The notes under the pieces were generated by a model that was not told where the DNA came from, searched no databases, and saw nothing but the letters and a program-made list of their open reading frames with translations. From assembly GCA_963709395.1 (NCBI GenBank), contig CAVPWP010000005.1, positions 62,001 to 126,000 of the forward strand: 64,000 nt of DNA, written 5' to 3'. Position 1 is the stretch's first letter. Each line of letters starts with the position of its first letter. Source of the stretch: CAVPWP01 sp963709395 (lineage in GTDB: Bacteria; Pseudomonadota; Alphaproteobacteria; Rhodobacterales; Rhodobacteraceae). The translations under genes and the position numbers were made by a program. This document shows, in pieces, positions 36,563 through 44,819 of this stretch.

Positions 36563-37450
36563 TCACGCCGGGTCGAAGGTGCTGCGGGTGTGCTGGACGA
36601 AGGCGCGCAAGGTCTTTTCACCCTCTGCCTGAAGCTCTTGCAGGTTGTCGGCCACGCGATCCCGGGTCGATGCCGCATGAGCCAGATGGTCCATTCCGTA
36701 GGAGACGCCGAAGCGGGCGATGGGGCGTTGCGCCACATAGTCGTCATGACCCGCGAACCGGCCGGGCACGACGATGCTGAGACAGCCGCAGAGCGCCGCG
36801 TAGAGCGAGTACATCGTCGCCTCGTCGTAGGAATAGAAAGTGTCACACCGGTTGAAGACCTCGGCGATTTCGGCATGCGACATCCCGTCGATACGGATCG
36901 CCCCGGCGGTTTCGGGGATGCGCGGCTTGGCGTCGCCCTTTCGGTCGATGTAGCAGGCCCCGGCGCGGCCCGGCAGGTTGCGGTTCTCGTAAGCCGGATT
37001 GCGCGTCCAAAGGAACAGGCGCGGTGCGCCGCCGGTCACTTCGGGCAGATCGCAGGCTTCGGATGCGGCGAAGAACATCTCGTCCGGGCCGAAGCGGTAG
37101 GGATTGCGCAGCCCGGGCTTGTAGAGAAGCCAGCGAACCACCTTGCGCGCGCCAAGCGGATTACCCAGCACCACCTCGGGGTAGACAACGATCGGATCGG
37201 CGCGAAGGTCGGCGCGGGTTGCAAGGCGGGTGCCGGGCGCACCGGACAGGCGGAACGGCGGCGGGCGGCGGAAGGCCTGCTTGACGCGGGTGCGCAACGC
37301 CGGCTTGCGCAGCGGACCCATTGGCGAGATGACGGCCCGTTCGCCGATCGCGTTGAGCCCGTCGGCCAGCCCGTGAAGAAACATCGCGCCGCCGTTGTCC
37401 TCGGAGTAGCTTGGGGCGCAGATCACATAGTTGGCAGTCGGGCTCGACAT
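36563..37450 (-). CDS. Polysaccharide-locus protein, possibly a WavQ-like glycosyltransferase
   Basis: 295 residues from ATG 37450 with GGGAG upstream. It starts NYVICAPSYSEDNGGAMFLHGLADGL, like a glycosyltransferase N-terminal domain (shown in part), and has a late segment CDTFYSYDEATMYSLYAALCGCLSIVVP that resembles the nucleotide-sugar-binding end of retaining GT-B enzymes such as WavQ of LPS cores. The assignment is tentative. Ends nine bases before the acyltransferase start. Confidence 0.55.
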   Translation of the reverse strand: MSSPTANYVICAPSYSEDNGGAMFLHGLADGLNAIGERAVISPMGPLRKPALRTRVKQAFRRPPPFRLSGAPGTRLATRADLRADPIVVYPEVVLGNPLGARKVVRWLLYKPGLRNPYRFGPDEMFFAASEACDLPEVTGGAPRLFLWTRNPAYENRNLPGRAGACYIDRKGDAKPRIPETAGAIRIDGMSHAEIAEVFNRCDTFYSYDEATMYSLYAALCGCLSIVVPGRFAGHDDYVAQRPIARFGVSYGMDHLAHAASTRDRVADNLQELQAEGEKTLRAFVQHTRSTFDPA

Positions 37451-37557
37451 AGAGAGATCTCCCATCGGGATAGTGGCGGTCGGCGGAAAACTATCCCAGA
37501 TTGCAGCACTACGGAAGAACTAAACCTTTCGTTGTATCGTAATGATCGGGTCGCGGG

Positions 37558-38922
37558 GTGACGTCCTCTGCCGCTACGCCGGGCGTGGTGCCGCGATCCC
37601 TGTCATCGCGGGCGATGTCGGCGACGGCCTGGACTGGGGGCGGGATGGCCGCGCAGTTCGCGCTGCGGCTTGGCAGCAACCTGATCATGACACGGCTACT
37701 TGTGCCGGACGCCTATGGCATGATTGCCTTCGCCACTGTCTTTCTGACCGCGATGCAGCTTGCCACCGACATCGGGATCAGCCGGAGCATTGTGCGCGAG
37801 CGGGACGGGACGGACCCGCGATTCCTTCAGGTGGCCTGGACGGTGAAGATCCTTCGGTCGCTCGTGGTGGCCGCTGGCGTCCTTGTCCTTGCAGGACTCT
37901 TTGCGGTCTTCGGCGGCACACTTGGCCAGGCGGATTCCGTCTTTCGCGAACCCGGAATGCCCCTTCTGATCGCCATGGTCGCGATCGCGCCGATTCTGGA
38001 CGGGCTTGCCTCGACCAACCTCGACGCGATGTCCCGGGCCCTCGCCTACCACCGGACGATCCCGCTCGAGATCCTGAGCCGGGTCGCAAGCATCCTTGCG
38101 ATGATCCTCTTTGCCCAGGCGAGTCCAACAGTCTGGGCCCTGCTGTGCGGTATGCTGGTCAGCAATCTTGCGCTCTGCATCCTCAGCCACGTCGCCCTTC
38201 CAGGGCCGCCCATGAGACTTGTCTGGGACCGGGACATCGCGGCGCGGCTGTGGCGGTTCGGGAAGTGGATCATCGGGTCGTCGGCACTGACCTTCGTGAC
38301 GCGGAACGCCGACAAGGTCGTGCTGGGCGCGCTTGTGTCGAGCACGACCTTCGGGCTTTACGCCATCGCGCAGATCTGGATCGGGATCGGGCACACGGTC
38401 GTCGATACGGTGATCGGCAAGGTGGGCTTTCCGGCGGCCGCAGAGATCCTGCGCGAACGACCCCACGAGGCGCGCCGAGGCCTGCGCCGTGGCCTGCACC
38501 TCCTCGACGCCGCATGCCTTGCCTTGTTCCTGGGACTTGCCGGGCTTGGTCAGTGGCTGGTCGATACGCTCTATGTCGAGGTCTATGCCGGGGCTGGGGC
38601 GCTGATCCAGCTTCTGGCACCAGGTCTTCTGGCACTGCGGTTCCGCATGCTTGGGAATGTCGTGCTGGCCTCGGGCGACAGCCGGTCGATCTTTCACGTC
38701 GCGTTGCTCGGGGCGGTGGCGACAATGGCAGGGCTTGCGATCGGAGCGCAGGTGGCGGGAATGGCGGGGGCGATCACCGGGCTTCTGCTGGCCCGTCTGG
38801 TGCCGCTTCCCTTTCTGCTGACGCGGTCCGTGCGCTTTTTCGGACGCGGGCAGACGGCATATGACGCCGGCTGGATCGGGCTGTGTGCCATAGCAACCCT
38901 GGGAATGTTCGCCCTGCAATGA
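37558..38922 (+). CDS. Oligosaccharide flippase (Wzx/PST family)
   Basis: 454 residues with about 12-14 membrane helices and a typical MOP-superfamily N-terminus (WTGGGMAAQFALRLGSNLIMTRLLVPDAYG in part). Flips lipid-linked repeat units across the inner membrane. The start is GTG 37558 or ATG 37615. The ribosome-binding site does not decide. Wzx plus the Wzy-like polymerase at 41718-43286 indicates Wzx/Wzy-dependent assembly. Confidence 0.88.
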   Translation: MTSSAATPGVVPRSLSSRAMSATAWTGGGMAAQFALRLGSNLIMTRLLVPDAYGMIAFATVFLTAMQLATDIGISRSIVRERDGTDPRFLQVAWTVKILRSLVVAAGVLVLAGLFAVFGGTLGQADSVFREPGMPLLIAMVAIAPILDGLASTNLDAMSRALAYHRTIPLEILSRVASILAMILFAQASPTVWALLCGMLVSNLALCILSHVALPGPPMRLVWDRDIAARLWRFGKWIIGSSALTFVTRNADKVVLGALVSSTTFGLYAIAQIWIGIGHTVVDTVIGKVGFPAAAEILRERPHEARRGLRRGLHLLDAACLALFLGLAGLGQWLVDTLYVEVYAGAGALIQLLAPGLLALRFRMLGNVVLASGDSRSIFHVALLGAVATMAGLAIGAQVAGMAGAITGLLLARLVPLPFLLTRSVRFFGRGQTAYDAGWIGLCAIATLGMFALQ

Positions 38923-38932
38923 TGCGCAGCGG

Positions 38933-39898
38933 TTACTTGTATTCGATGAGGCGGGCGTTGCGCCCAAGTGCCCGTTTCCAGTGGTAGCCGATCACGCCCA
39001 CGGCTTCGGGAAACTTGCCGATCGTGTTGAACACCGCTCGGATCCAGGGGGAGCCGCGCTTGCGCTGGCGCAGGATCTGAATTGGGTAGGCCAGGAAGAG
39101 AAGCAACGTCCAGGGTGTGAACACCGCCCCGATCAACGCAGTCGCCGGCAGAAGCGCGCCCCAAAGAAGCGCGCTGCGCATTTCGCGCACCTTGTGACGC
39201 TCGGGGGCGTTTCCGTACATCGCGGCGCCCTCGGCATAGGTGTGCCCGGTCCGGCGCGCGCGGTTCCACCACTGGCCGAACCGGTGCATGTCGGCGTCGT
39301 GCAGCGTCATTTCCTCATTCAGACGCCAGATCTTCCACCCCGCGCGACGCAGGCGCAGGCAAAGCTCGGGCTCTTCTCCGGCGATCAGCTCAGGGTCAAA
39401 GCCACCGACAGCCTGAAGCGCCTCGACCCGCATGAGCGCATCCCCGCCACAGGCAAGCGCTTCGCCAGCAGGGGTGTCCCATTCCATGTCGATCAACTGA
39501 TTGTAAATCGACGCGTAGGGGTAGCGTTCGCGGCGGCGACCACAGACGACTGCGACATCGGGGTGAGCGTCCAGGAAGGTCCGCGCGGCGTCGATCCAGC
39601 CGGCCCGCACCTCGCAATCGCCATCGACGAACTGCACATAGAGCGGCGGCGGGTTGGTCGAGGATGCGGCCGAAAGTCCGGTGTTGCGCGCGCGCGCGGC
39701 GGTAAAGGGCCGGTCGGTGTCGAGTTCGAGAACCGTGATGCCGCGCGCCCGGGCTGCCGCCACGCTGTCGTCGGTCGAACCGCTGTCGACGTAGACGACA
39801 GGCGCCACCTTCCCGACAAGCGATTCGAGGCAGCGCACAAGCCGCGCGCCCTCGTTCCGGCCGATCACGACAGCAGCGATATCTCCTTGATCGGTCAT
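38933..39898 (-). CDS. Glycosyltransferase family 2
   Basis: 321 residues from ATG 39898, fixed by an ATGA overlap with the sulfotransferase stop. GT-A motifs: VYVDSGSTDDS, the DxD-type FVDGDCEVRAGW, and GEEPELCLRLRRAGW. A C-terminal membrane segment (LLPATALIGAVFTPWTLLLFLAY in part) anchors it to the inner membrane. Transfers an unknown sugar during repeat-unit assembly. Confidence 0.88.
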   Translation of the reverse strand: MTDQGDIAAVVIGRNEGARLVRCLESLVGKVAPVVYVDSGSTDDSVAAARARGITVLELDTDRPFTAARARNTGLSAASSTNPPPLYVQFVDGDCEVRAGWIDAARTFLDAHPDVAVVCGRRRERYPYASIYNQLIDMEWDTPAGEALACGGDALMRVEALQAVGGFDPELIAGEEPELCLRLRRAGWKIWRLNEEMTLHDADMHRFGQWWNRARRTGHTYAEGAAMYGNAPERHKVREMRSALLWGALLPATALIGAVFTPWTLLLFLAYPIQILRQRKRGSPWIRAVFNTIGKFPEAVGVIGYHWKRALGRNARLIEYK

Positions 39899-40740
39899 GC
39901 CGGCGCGAAGGGGTAGCAGTCGGTCAGAACGGCATGGCCGGGAAACTGGCGGGCCAGCAGGGCGCGGTCTTCGAGGAAAACCGCTTCGAGAGTGTCGCGC
40001 AGGTCGGCCGGGATCCCGGGACGCGTCTTGATGGTGCGCGATTCCCGGATGCGCGCGCGCAGGGATTTCGGCACGAAGGTCCGGCGCAGCCAGATCGCCA
40101 CGGGATGCCCGACGATGAGGTCGTTGAACGGCAGCGGCCGCACCCGTTCGGCGGAGGCGTTCTGTCGGCCGAGATCGTGCCTCCATTCCGGCGTCCCGTC
40201 ATAGCCGATGAAGGCCGCGACGCGGCGAAGCTCTACCTCCGGGGCGGCAGTCAGGCGTTCAAGCGAGGTGAGATGGATGTTCTCGGGTCCGTAGGAATCG
40301 AGATAGGGCGCGATCTGCATGCCATAGCGACCGTAGTCGATCAGTTCGGGGTGGGTGCGCAAGGCCTCGCGGAAATCCGGGGTGATCGCGTCGAGGCTGC
40401 GTTCGTGCAGGTAATGCGAAACCGCGCGTTCGATCGGATCGCGGAGGATATAGACAAGCCTTGGAGCGGACAGGGCCGCGCGCATCCGCGCCAGCGTCTG
40501 CGGATAGGTCGGAAGCTTGGTGTAATGCGTGCTGGCCTCGCCGGTCAGATCGCCGGGCGCGGCGTCAGCGAAGAGTGCGGCATACCATTCGGAGCCCCGG
40601 GCATGGACCGGATCGTCGGAGAAATAGTTCGGTTCCTTCGGGTCGGTCATGAAGATGCCGGGCTGCGCGGCGAGCTGTGCCTGCAACGTCGAGGTGCCGC
40701 ATTTCATCGCGCCGATGATGAGGAAATCGGGCGACGTCAT
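39895..40740 (-). CDS. PAPS-dependent sulfotransferase
   Basis: 281 residues from ATG 40740. 5'-phosphosulfate loop GAMKCGTSTL and 3'-phosphate motif LRDPIERAVSHY of the sulfotransferase family. Lies between two glycosyltransferases with overlapping or 1-base junctions, so it probably sulfates the polysaccharide repeat unit. Confidence 0.88.
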   Translation of the reverse strand: MTSPDFLIIGAMKCGTSTLQAQLAAQPGIFMTDPKEPNYFSDDPVHARGSEWYAALFADAAPGDLTGEASTHYTKLPTYPQTLARMRAALSAPRLVYILRDPIERAVSHYLHERSLDAITPDFREALRTHPELIDYGRYGMQIAPYLDSYGPENIHLTSLERLTAAPEVELRRVAAFIGYDGTPEWRHDLGRQNASAERVRPLPFNDLIVGHPVAIWLRRTFVPKSLRARIRESRTIKTRPGIPADLRDTLEAVFLEDRALLARQFPGHAVLTDCYPFAPA

Positions 40741-40741
40741 G

Positions 40742-41716
40742 TCACGGCGCCGGGGTTTGAGCTGGGGCGTGCGACGGGCCAAGGGGGTTGCCCGCGTTCG
40801 TCCAGATATCCCGCGCCTCGCCTTCGTTGGCGGGGGGGACGGGTTTGCCGATCAGCCCCCGCAGCACCGCAATGCCGCGCCCCAGGTGCCAGGCAACGTT
40901 CGCGGCATAGAGACCCACGCGGCCATGGGCCTGGTAGAAGAACCGCGTGCGCGAGCTGTGGTAATATCGCGGAAGACGCTTTCGGGCGCCCTGAAGCTGC
41001 TTCACCGGGCCACTGCCGCCGCGGTAGTGCACCGCCACGGCCTCGGGCGCATGAACGATGCCCCATCCGGCACGCCGCGCGCGCAGGCAGTATTCGGCAT
41101 CCTCGAAATAGAGGAAATAACCTTCGTCCATCGGGCCGATGGAGCGCACCATCTCGCCACGCAGAAGGATGCAGGCGAAGCTGGCCCATTCGATCTGGTC
41201 CGGCTTCGGGTCGGGGCCCAGGGCCACCGTGTACCGGGAGAAAAGCCGGGAAATCGCGCCCGTGGCAGCCCCGCGGACGAACTCGCTTTGCGGTGTGTGA
41301 AAGCGGAAAGTGCTGACCTGCGGCGTTCCATCCTCGTACTCGAGCCGTGGGGCGATCAGGCCGGCCCGGGGGGCCGCTTCGGCAGCCTTGAGGATGCTTG
41401 CAAGAAACCCCGGGCGCAGGACGGCGTCGGAGTTCAGGATGAGGTAGTGCTGCGCCTCGGCGGCGGCCATGCCCTGGTTGTGCCCACCGGAAAACCCGGA
41501 ATTGCGCGCAGACCGCACCAGGCTGACGGGTGTATCCGCAGGCTGCGCTGCGATCCAGTCGGCGATGATACCGTCGGACCCATCGCCCGAGGCATTGTCG
41601 ACGACAACCACCTGCACGTCGAGATCGCCCACGTCCTCCAGAACCGAACGGATACAGGTCAGCGTCAACTCGGCGGTGCAGAAGTTGATGATGGAGACGA
41701 CGATGTCGTGGGGCAT
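40742..41716 (-). CDS. Glycosyltransferase family 2, rhamnosyltransferase-like
   Basis: 324 residues from ATG 41716, one base after the polymerase stop. GT-A motifs VVVDNASGDGS, LILNSDAVLRPG and FLYFEDAEYCLRARRAGW. This subgroup (GT2 with an FEDxD-like motif) often adds rhamnose. rmlB and rmlC in the same locus fit that, but the sugar is not proven. Confidence 0.87.
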   Translation of the reverse strand: MPHDIVVSIINFCTAELTLTCIRSVLEDVGDLDVQVVVVDNASGDGSDGIIADWIAAQPADTPVSLVRSARNSGFSGGHNQGMAAAEAQHYLILNSDAVLRPGFLASILKAAEAAPRAGLIAPRLEYEDGTPQVSTFRFHTPQSEFVRGAATGAISRLFSRYTVALGPDPKPDQIEWASFACILLRGEMVRSIGPMDEGYFLYFEDAEYCLRARRAGWGIVHAPEAVAVHYRGGSGPVKQLQGARKRLPRYYHSSRTRFFYQAHGRVGLYAANVAWHLGRGIAVLRGLIGKPVPPANEGEARDIWTNAGNPLGPSHAPAQTPAP

Positions 41717-41717
41717 C

Positions 41718-43286
41718 CTAGTGCACAGATCTCGTCGTGCGTTCGACCCGAGCGTTTTGACGGGTATAGACCGGACCGTTTGCAGGGCCGTGCACCTCAC
41801 CAGCAATGGGCCGAACCCTTGACGACTCCCCATGCAGCCGGGTCACTTCAGGTGATTTTTCAGGAACTTGTGACCGCTCCCATTCGAGCCGCCCCCAAAG
41901 CGTCCCAGCAAGAAGCCAGGTGATTGGAGTGAGGGTGCCGTTAGGGATCGTGTCAACCAGATTCGCGGTCAGAATTACAGCTAGACCGGCGACCTCCCGA
42001 CTGAACGTATACCTCCGTTTTCTCAGAAACAGGAGCAAGATCGGCAATCCGAGGAGGCCGTAGACAGATATATAGCGGGTCCATCCGCCAACACCGAACA
42101 AGATAACCCATGCACCGTCGGTTACGCTGACGTCACGGCCGGTGTCGTCGAAAACGCGGGACCTACTCCAGCCCCCCCAGCCAAAGAGAGGGCGCTCCTT
42201 CGCTTTCGCGAGTAGAATATCCTCCTGGTCCAGCCGGTATTGCAGAGATCCGGCGCGTGCCGGGTTAATGCTTTCCGCGACCGACAGGACCGACCCGATC
42301 GGAACGATATCTGCGCTTCGCGCCACAGGATAGACCATAATGATCGATGCGACAGCCGCCGCTACTGTCAGTTGAAGCTTTACCGAAAAGACGAGGATCA
42401 CCGCCGCAAAGACGGTCGTAACCATAAGTGCGCCGAGCGATTTGGCCATGTAGAGCGTTCCAAAGAGCCAGATCGCCGCGAGAAGAAATCGTGTGCGTTT
42501 CGGTCCTGTGGTTCCGCGGAAGCAGGCAAGAGCGGCAAGCACAGTCGCCCCAAAGAAGACCGACAACCAGAGCCCATGAGACAGGAAAACAATTGGGCGC
42601 CAGCCACCGTAACGGTAGTGCTGCAAGAAGGAATGCGGGAAAAAACCGTAGATCCAATTGTTCAGTTGCGGTGACATGCGAATTTCGAACAGTGCCGGGA
42701 ATGAGTAGGCCACTCCAGCTGCGCAGAGGACAACCAGCATATCACGGTTACCTTGAGGGGCCGCGAGGATCCTTCGTCCGGCGATCAACGGCAAGATCAT
42801 CAGCATGAAGCTGAGGATCATTGACAGTGCGTCATACAGGCGAATCCCCGGAAGGACCGTTGGGCCATAACGCAGCACCTCCGAATTGGTCGCAGCAGTG
42901 GCAAAGGCCCCAGCCCCTCCAAGAAGGATCAGCCATAGAACCAGGCCACGTGGAAACCATGACGGCAAACTCTCGCCTGGTGATTTCCGATCCCATCCAC
43001 GCCGAAGGCTCCACACTGTCATCGCCGAGAAAATCGGAATCGAGTCCTTGTTCAATGCGGGCAGCATTGGCAGGTCAATGGAGGTACGCGTTGGCAAGAG
43101 CAGATAGCCGCCGATAACCGCCGCCAGAAATGCGATCGGTGCGCGCAGATTCGCGAACAAGATCACAACCACCAGCGGCCAGCTGAGTAGCGCGATCAAG
43201 GAAAACGAGTTTCCGAAGAGCTGAACCAAGGCATACCCGACGTCTGGAGATGTCCGCGCCTTGATAGGCACTGGGGCGGGCGACAT
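41718..43286 (-). CDS. O-antigen ligase/polymerase-like membrane protein (Wzy candidate)
   Basis: 522 residues from ATG 43286. About eleven membrane helices with a large loop in the last third (about residues 330-410) that contains AKERPLFGWGGWSRSR, the kind of motif found in O-antigen ligase/polymerase (Wzy_C) proteins. Likely the polymerase partner of the flippase. Its GC content looks lower than that of neighbouring genes. Confidence 0.75.
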   Translation of the reverse strand: MSPAPVPIKARTSPDVGYALVQLFGNSFSLIALLSWPLVVVILFANLRAPIAFLAAVIGGYLLLPTRTSIDLPMLPALNKDSIPIFSAMTVWSLRRGWDRKSPGESLPSWFPRGLVLWLILLGGAGAFATAATNSEVLRYGPTVLPGIRLYDALSMILSFMLMILPLIAGRRILAAPQGNRDMLVVLCAAGVAYSFPALFEIRMSPQLNNWIYGFFPHSFLQHYRYGGWRPIVFLSHGLWLSVFFGATVLAALACFRGTTGPKRTRFLLAAIWLFGTLYMAKSLGALMVTTVFAAVILVFSVKLQLTVAAAVASIIMVYPVARSADIVPIGSVLSVAESINPARAGSLQYRLDQEDILLAKAKERPLFGWGGWSRSRVFDDTGRDVSVTDGAWVILFGVGGWTRYISVYGLLGLPILLLFLRKRRYTFSREVAGLAVILTANLVDTIPNGTLTPITWLLAGTLWGRLEWERSQVPEKSPEVTRLHGESSRVRPIAGEVHGPANGPVYTRQNARVERTTRSVH

Positions 43287-43440
43287 AAAGTCAAAACCAA
43301 GGAAGCCTCGTGCCGAGAGGCATGAAACATTGGCCTCAAGACCGTTGCGCACATGGGTCTACCGTCGGTCGCACGCATCATCTCCGGGAAACCGGCGTCT
43401 CGTAGGTTTCGAAAAAGTTCTCTTCATCGGAGCCTCCAGC

Positions 43441-43701
43441 ATGATCGACACCTTTGAAACCTTCGGCCCCGGGCTTGAAAGCCCGGCCACGCGCCTTGTC
43501 GCGGCAGTTCCCAGCGACACGTCCGATCTTTCCCACGCCAGCCGCGCGGTCAACGTGGCCACATCGGGCACGGTCCGCGTGACAACGCTGGGCGGTGACG
43601 TTGGAACGGTGTTCATAGCGGCGGGACTTGCATTTCCGTTGCGGGTCACGCGGGTCTGGGCCACCGGAACGACCGCCACCGGGATCGTGGTGATGTACTG
43701 A
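43441..43701 (+). CDS. ghsA: GTA head-spike base protein (RCAP_rcc01079 family)
   Basis: 86 residues. Follows the pattern of the spike base protein of the Rhodobacter capsulatus gene transfer agent: a start ending in SPATRLVAAVPSDTSDLSHASRAVNVA, a beta region and the end LRVTRVWATGTTATGIVVMY (in parts). In RcGTA, GhsA (rcc01079) and GhsB (rcc01080) form head spikes that bind the recipient's capsule. Its stop overlaps the next ATG as TGATG. I recognise the family from memory, without a search. Confidence 0.75.
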   Translation: MIDTFETFGPGLESPATRLVAAVPSDTSDLSHASRAVNVATSGTVRVTTLGGDVGTVFIAAGLAFPLRVTRVWATGTTATGIVVMY

Positions 43702-44819
43702 TGTCCGGGCTGGCTCTGACACTTGGGCTTGGTCAGTCGGTCCTCGCCGAAACCGGCGGCGCCAGCCCCCCGCCGGCGGTCCTGTCGGTCACCAATCTGC
43801 CGGACGCAACGGTCGAGATCACCGTTGATTCGGGCCTTGTGACGGTGACGGTTCTTGCGCCCCTGGACTATGCGGGAACCTTTGTGGTCGATCCGGCCGA
43901 CCTTGCGATTGGCCCCGTCCCGCTTGTGTCACCCGGAATTTCGGGTGTCGGAGGCGTGGGCGAAACCCTTGTACAGAGCCGCACCGGATTGTGGGTCTAT
44001 TCCGGCCCCGCGCCCGCGTTGACCCGTCAATGGCTTGCGGACGGGGTGGTCATTCCCGGCGAAACCGGCCCGTCGCTTGTCGTTCCGGCGTCGGCGGCTG
44101 GTGGCCAGGTCTCCCTGCGCGAGACGCTGGCCGATGGGTTCGGGCAGCGTGCAAGCGACAGCCTGCCCCTGGGGATTGCACCCCTGTCCGATTTCGACGT
44201 CAGCTTTGCAGGCCATGGTTCGGTGGATCGCGCGACCGCCGCGTCGGTGCTCGAGGTGCCGGGACTGCCGCTGGGCGAGCCGCATCCCGCACGTGAGATC
44301 TACGCAGTTCTCGGCCTGCTTTACGGGCCAGCAAGCAGCAACGCCGACATCTCATCCGTCGCGATCGCCGGGATTCCGGCAACTCCGGTCATCGCCGCCG
44401 ATCCGAACAACGGTCCGGTCGAGATCTGGCGGGCATCGGTTCCATCGGGCGTGTCGGGGAATGTCGTGGTCACCGCGAGCCAGCCATGCCTGAGCCTCGG
44501 CGCCGCCCTTTACCGGGTGATTGACGGACAATCTGTGGCGTCGGTGCAAGGTGTTGCGAACGGCGGCAGCACGATCAACCTTTCCATGCCCGCGCCTGCT
44601 GGAACGGTCGCGATCGCGGGGGCCAAGTCGGCGAACAGCGGCGCCCTGAGCCTGTCGGGCGTTGCCGAGAACCACGCCGGCGACATCCGGACAAACGACT
44701 TCTTCGTCTCGGGGCACGCGCTTGTGGCCACCGCCGGCGCTCCGCGCGCGATCGGGGTGTCGGCATCGGCGCCCGGCAACATCGGTGGCGTCGCGATCAT
44801 CCTGGAGGCAGCTCCATGA
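43701..44819 (+). CDS. Unknown spike-associated protein, beta-rich
   Basis: 372 residues. The N-terminus (LALTLGLGQSVLAETGG) may be signal-like but also fits GTA/phage structural proteins. The rest is Gly/Ala/Ser-rich and predicted beta-strand-rich with an Ig-like first third (TVEITVDSGLVTVTVLAPLDYAG in part). TGATG overlap with the spike base gene and a 4-base overlap with the beta-helix gene make a three-gene operon. By position it could be the spike fibre, but I do not recognise the sequence. Confidence 0.55.
   Translation: MSGLALTLGLGQSVLAETGGASPPPAVLSVTNLPDATVEITVDSGLVTVTVLAPLDYAGTFVVDPADLAIGPVPLVSPGISGVGGVGETLVQSRTGLWVYSGPAPALTRQWLADGVVIPGETGPSLVVPASAAGGQVSLRETLADGFGQRASDSLPLGIAPLSDFDVSFAGHGSVDRATAASVLEVPGLPLGEPHPAREIYAVLGLLYGPASSNADISSVAIAGIPATPVIAADPNNGPVEIWRASVPSGVSGNVVVTASQPCLSLGAALYRVIDGQSVASVQGVANGGSTINLSMPAPAGTVAIAGAKSANSGALSLSGVAENHAGDIRTNDFFVSGHALVATAGAPRAIGVSASAPGNIGGVAIILEAAP

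Noticed and set aside
35969..37561. 530-codon plus-strand frame opposite the acyltransferase and GT-like genes
   Set aside because: Antisense shadow covering two genes. No motifs or ribosome-binding site.
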